NCBI GenBank assembly: GCA_037447655.1
Contig: JBBHKE010002291.1
Span: 1 to 32,500 of the forward strand
Direction: 5' to 3'
Source: Zygnema cylindricum
Taxonomy: Eukaryota > Streptophyta > Zygnematophyceae > Zygnematales > Zygnemataceae
DNA length: 32,500 bases
This document shows, piece after piece, positions 31,459 through 32,500 of the stretch (position 1 is the first letter of the stretch; each line of letters opens with the position of its first letter). The notes beneath the pieces were generated by a model. It ran no database searches. It was not told where the DNA came from and saw only the letters and a program-made list of their open reading frames with translations. A program made the translations under genes and the position numbers.

Positions 31459-31545
<87 letters not shown>

Positions 31546-31716
31546 GAGGGAGGGGGGGGGAGGGAGGGAAGGGGAAGAAAGGGAGGGGAGAGAGGGGAAG
31601 GGAGGGGAGGGAGGGAGGGAGGGTTGCCTGGGGTACGGTCCAGAGGATGCCCCAGGTGACGAGGAGGCGAGATCCTACTTGCAAGGCGGTGGTAAGGGGG
31701 GGGGACCGGACTATGC
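27227..31716 (-). CDS. PAS2: PASTICCINO2-like 3-hydroxyacyl-CoA dehydratase, 5' exons missing
   Basis: Six minus-strand exons join in exact phase: 31716-31628, 31125-31072, 30557-30487, 29905-29824, 28288-28192 and 27300-27227. They give about 155 C-terminal residues of a family of about 220. In order they read IVRSPPLTTALQVGSRLLVT with WGILWTVPQ; VRESALVMSLILSWAAVE; VIRYSFFALKE with ILWLRYS; YLLYPTGIASEVGLI with MPHIK; LNSVKMPNSFNFSFDFY; and MYSHMMAQRKKALGKKEKTN before the stop. This matches PAS2/HACD throughout. The catalytic Tyr and Glu are the Y and E of YPTGIASE, seven residues apart as in yeast Phs1. The enzyme is a multi-pass ER membrane protein of the fatty-acid elongase that dehydrates 3-hydroxyacyl-CoA in very-long-chain synthesis. 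The C-terminal lysine-rich tail fits ER retention. The first intron uses a GC donor. The first 60-70 residues lie beyond 32500 or were not recognised. Confidence 0.88.
27301..28191. repeat. PAS2-like last intron: TAA run and TTTTGTCATTTTATTTATC array
   Basis: Next to the acceptor is a (TAA)n run at about 27310-27350. From about 27700 to 28185 the plus strand is a degenerate array of short TTTTTGTCATT and TTTATTTATCA units (A-rich in the transcript). Open frames rich in F, I, H and Y here are artefacts. Confidence 0.8.
28654..29283. repeat. CTATTC/CCTATTC/CCATT satellite-like array
   Basis: About 630 bases of 5-6 base units in blocks: CTATTC with CTATTCC, then CCTAACCTATTC and CCTATCCTATTC variants, then pure TTCTA pentamers, a CCATT block near 29175-29210, and TTCTA again. 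The whole array lies in the 1.5-kb PAS2-like intron between exons 29905-29824 and 28288-28192. Confidence 0.9.
29300..29815. repeat. GA-rich purine tract in PAS2-like intron
   Basis: About 500 bases of GGGAGA/GAAGAG units. It is pyrimidine-rich in the transcript, just after the donor of exon 29905-29824. Confidence 0.85.
30001..30480. repeat. Adjacent CT-rich and GA-rich tracts in PAS2-like intron
   Basis: 30007-30170 is CCCTCC/CTCC-rich. 30218-30290 and 30345-30480 are GGGAGG-rich. The two polarities lie within one 581-base intron and could pair as a foldback. Confidence 0.75.
30680..31060. repeat. GA-rich tract in PAS2-like intron
   Basis: Purine-rich on the plus strand (GAGAGA, GAAAGA), between exon 31125-31072 and exon 30557-30487. 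Pyrimidine-rich in the transcript. Confidence 0.8.
31459..31544. repeat. Uninterrupted poly-G run of 86 bases
   Basis: A pure G run on the plus strand, followed by a GGGAGG-rich tract to about 31623. It is in the PAS2-like intron between exons 31716-31628 and 31125-31072, so the transcript carries poly-C. It may be a real homopolymer or a sequencing or assembly artefact. Confidence 0.85.
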
Positions 31717-32500
31717 CTGGGGGGGCAGGGAGAGGGAGGGAGAGGAGAGGAGGACAGGGAAGGGCAAGAGAGGGGAGGGGAGAGGACATAGGAACAATGC
31801 TAATACTGTCAGGAAGGACGTTTCTTTCTCTTCTGCTCCTCCACTCTTCTCTTTCTCTCCCTCTACCTCTCCCTCTTCATCTCCCTCCCTCGCTTTGTCC
31901 ATGTGCTACTCTGAATGATTCAGTCCCTATGCCTCTCTTCCTCCCTCCCATCCCCTCTTCTATCTCTCTTATGCAGATACGATCTCTCTCTCCCCCCCTC
32001 TCCCTGCCAAAGGCCACTCCCTACCTCCCTTTGACCCCTCTGGAGACAGCCTCTTGCACTCAGCTCACCGTAAAAAAATGGGGAGGAGAGGGAGAGGGAG
32101 AGGACAGGGAGAGGGAGAGGGAGAGGGCTAGGGGAGAGGGAGAGGGGAGAGGGAGAGGGAGAAGGAGAGGGAGAGGGATAGGGAGAGGGAGGGGGAGGGG
32201 GAGAGGAGGGAGGGGGAGAGGGAGAGTGCGAGGGAGAGAGAGAGGGAGAGGGAGAGGAAGAGGGAGAGAGAGGGAGGAGAGGGGAGAGGGAGAAGGAGAG
32301 GGAGAGGGAGAGGGAGAGGGGGGGCAGGGGAAGAGAGAGAGGGAGAGGGAGGGGGAAAGGGAGAGGAAGAGAGAGAGGGAGAGGGAGAGGGATAGAGAGA
32401 GGGAGAGAGAAGGGGAAAGGGGAGAGGGAGAGAGAAGGGGCGAGGGGAGAGGGGAGAGGGAGAGAGAGAGGGAGAGAGAAAAGGAGAGGGAGGGGAAGAG
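31717..32500. other. Probable PAS2-like intron with GA-rich array at window end
   Basis: Directly upstream (in gene sense) of the acceptor at 31718-31717. 31720-31790 is purine-rich on the plus strand, giving a good pyrimidine tract for that acceptor. From 32077 to the end is a (GGGAGA)n array of more than 420 bases. The unique stretch 31880-32070 was checked on the minus strand for the missing PAS2 exon (expected to end near an LEILHG-like motif); none was found. Confidence 0.6.

Noticed and set aside
31331-31918. Poly-glycine and poly-proline open frames
   Set aside because: They translate the poly-G run and GA tracts; the only family match is the PAS2 exon at 31628-31716.

Overview
The window is nuclear DNA from a streptophyte, meaning a green plant or its charophyte-algal relatives. 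All six genes are intron-rich and belong to plant-type families. Among them are a GH10 xylanase with two CBM22 modules, a PASTICCINO2-type dehydratase and an MSI4/FVE-class WD40 protein. AT-rich spacers, many microsatellites and very long purine/pyrimidine tracts suggest a repeat-rich genome. A charophyte or early-diverging land plant is my guess from general look only. I reconstructed gene models by joining exons by eye at splice sites with compatible phase, checked against remembered family motifs. No database search was run.

Layout. 433-980 (+): last two exons of an M1 aminopeptidase cut by the left edge. 981-3774: spacer with inverted repeats. 3775-8000 (+): six-exon GH10 xylanase. 8707-10459 (-): three exons of a NUP50-like nucleoporin with a RanBP1 domain, hidden among GA-rich DNA and 21-bp repeats; both ends are missing. 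10460-13536: AT-rich spacer with a 540-bp MITE, a degenerate minisatellite and a GTAC cluster. 13537-16363 (+): two-exon secreted TolB-like beta-propeller protein with a -1 frame change. 17652-25073 (+): complete 12-exon MSI4/FVE-like histone-binding protein with an upstream TATA box. 25074-27226: no recognised gene. 27227-31716 (-): six exons of a PAS2-like 3-hydroxyacyl-CoA dehydratase embedded in low-complexity DNA; its 5' end lies past the right edge. 31717-32500: intron sequence, mostly (GGGAGA)n.

The genes are unrelated housekeeping or cell-wall functions and form no pathway. The most unusual locus is the NUP50-like gene. A 21-bp minisatellite encodes a seven-residue FG-like repeat in its exon. 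An inverted copy of the same motif fills the next intron and covers that intron's 3' splice site, so the pre-mRNA could fold back on itself. Other points of interest are the frame change at a slippery-type heptamer in the TolB-like gene, a GC-AG intron in the PAS2-like gene, a roughly 75-residue enlargement of a CBM22 loop, a small MITE family, and an 86-base poly-G run. No rRNA, tRNA, CRISPR array or bacterial operon was recognised.
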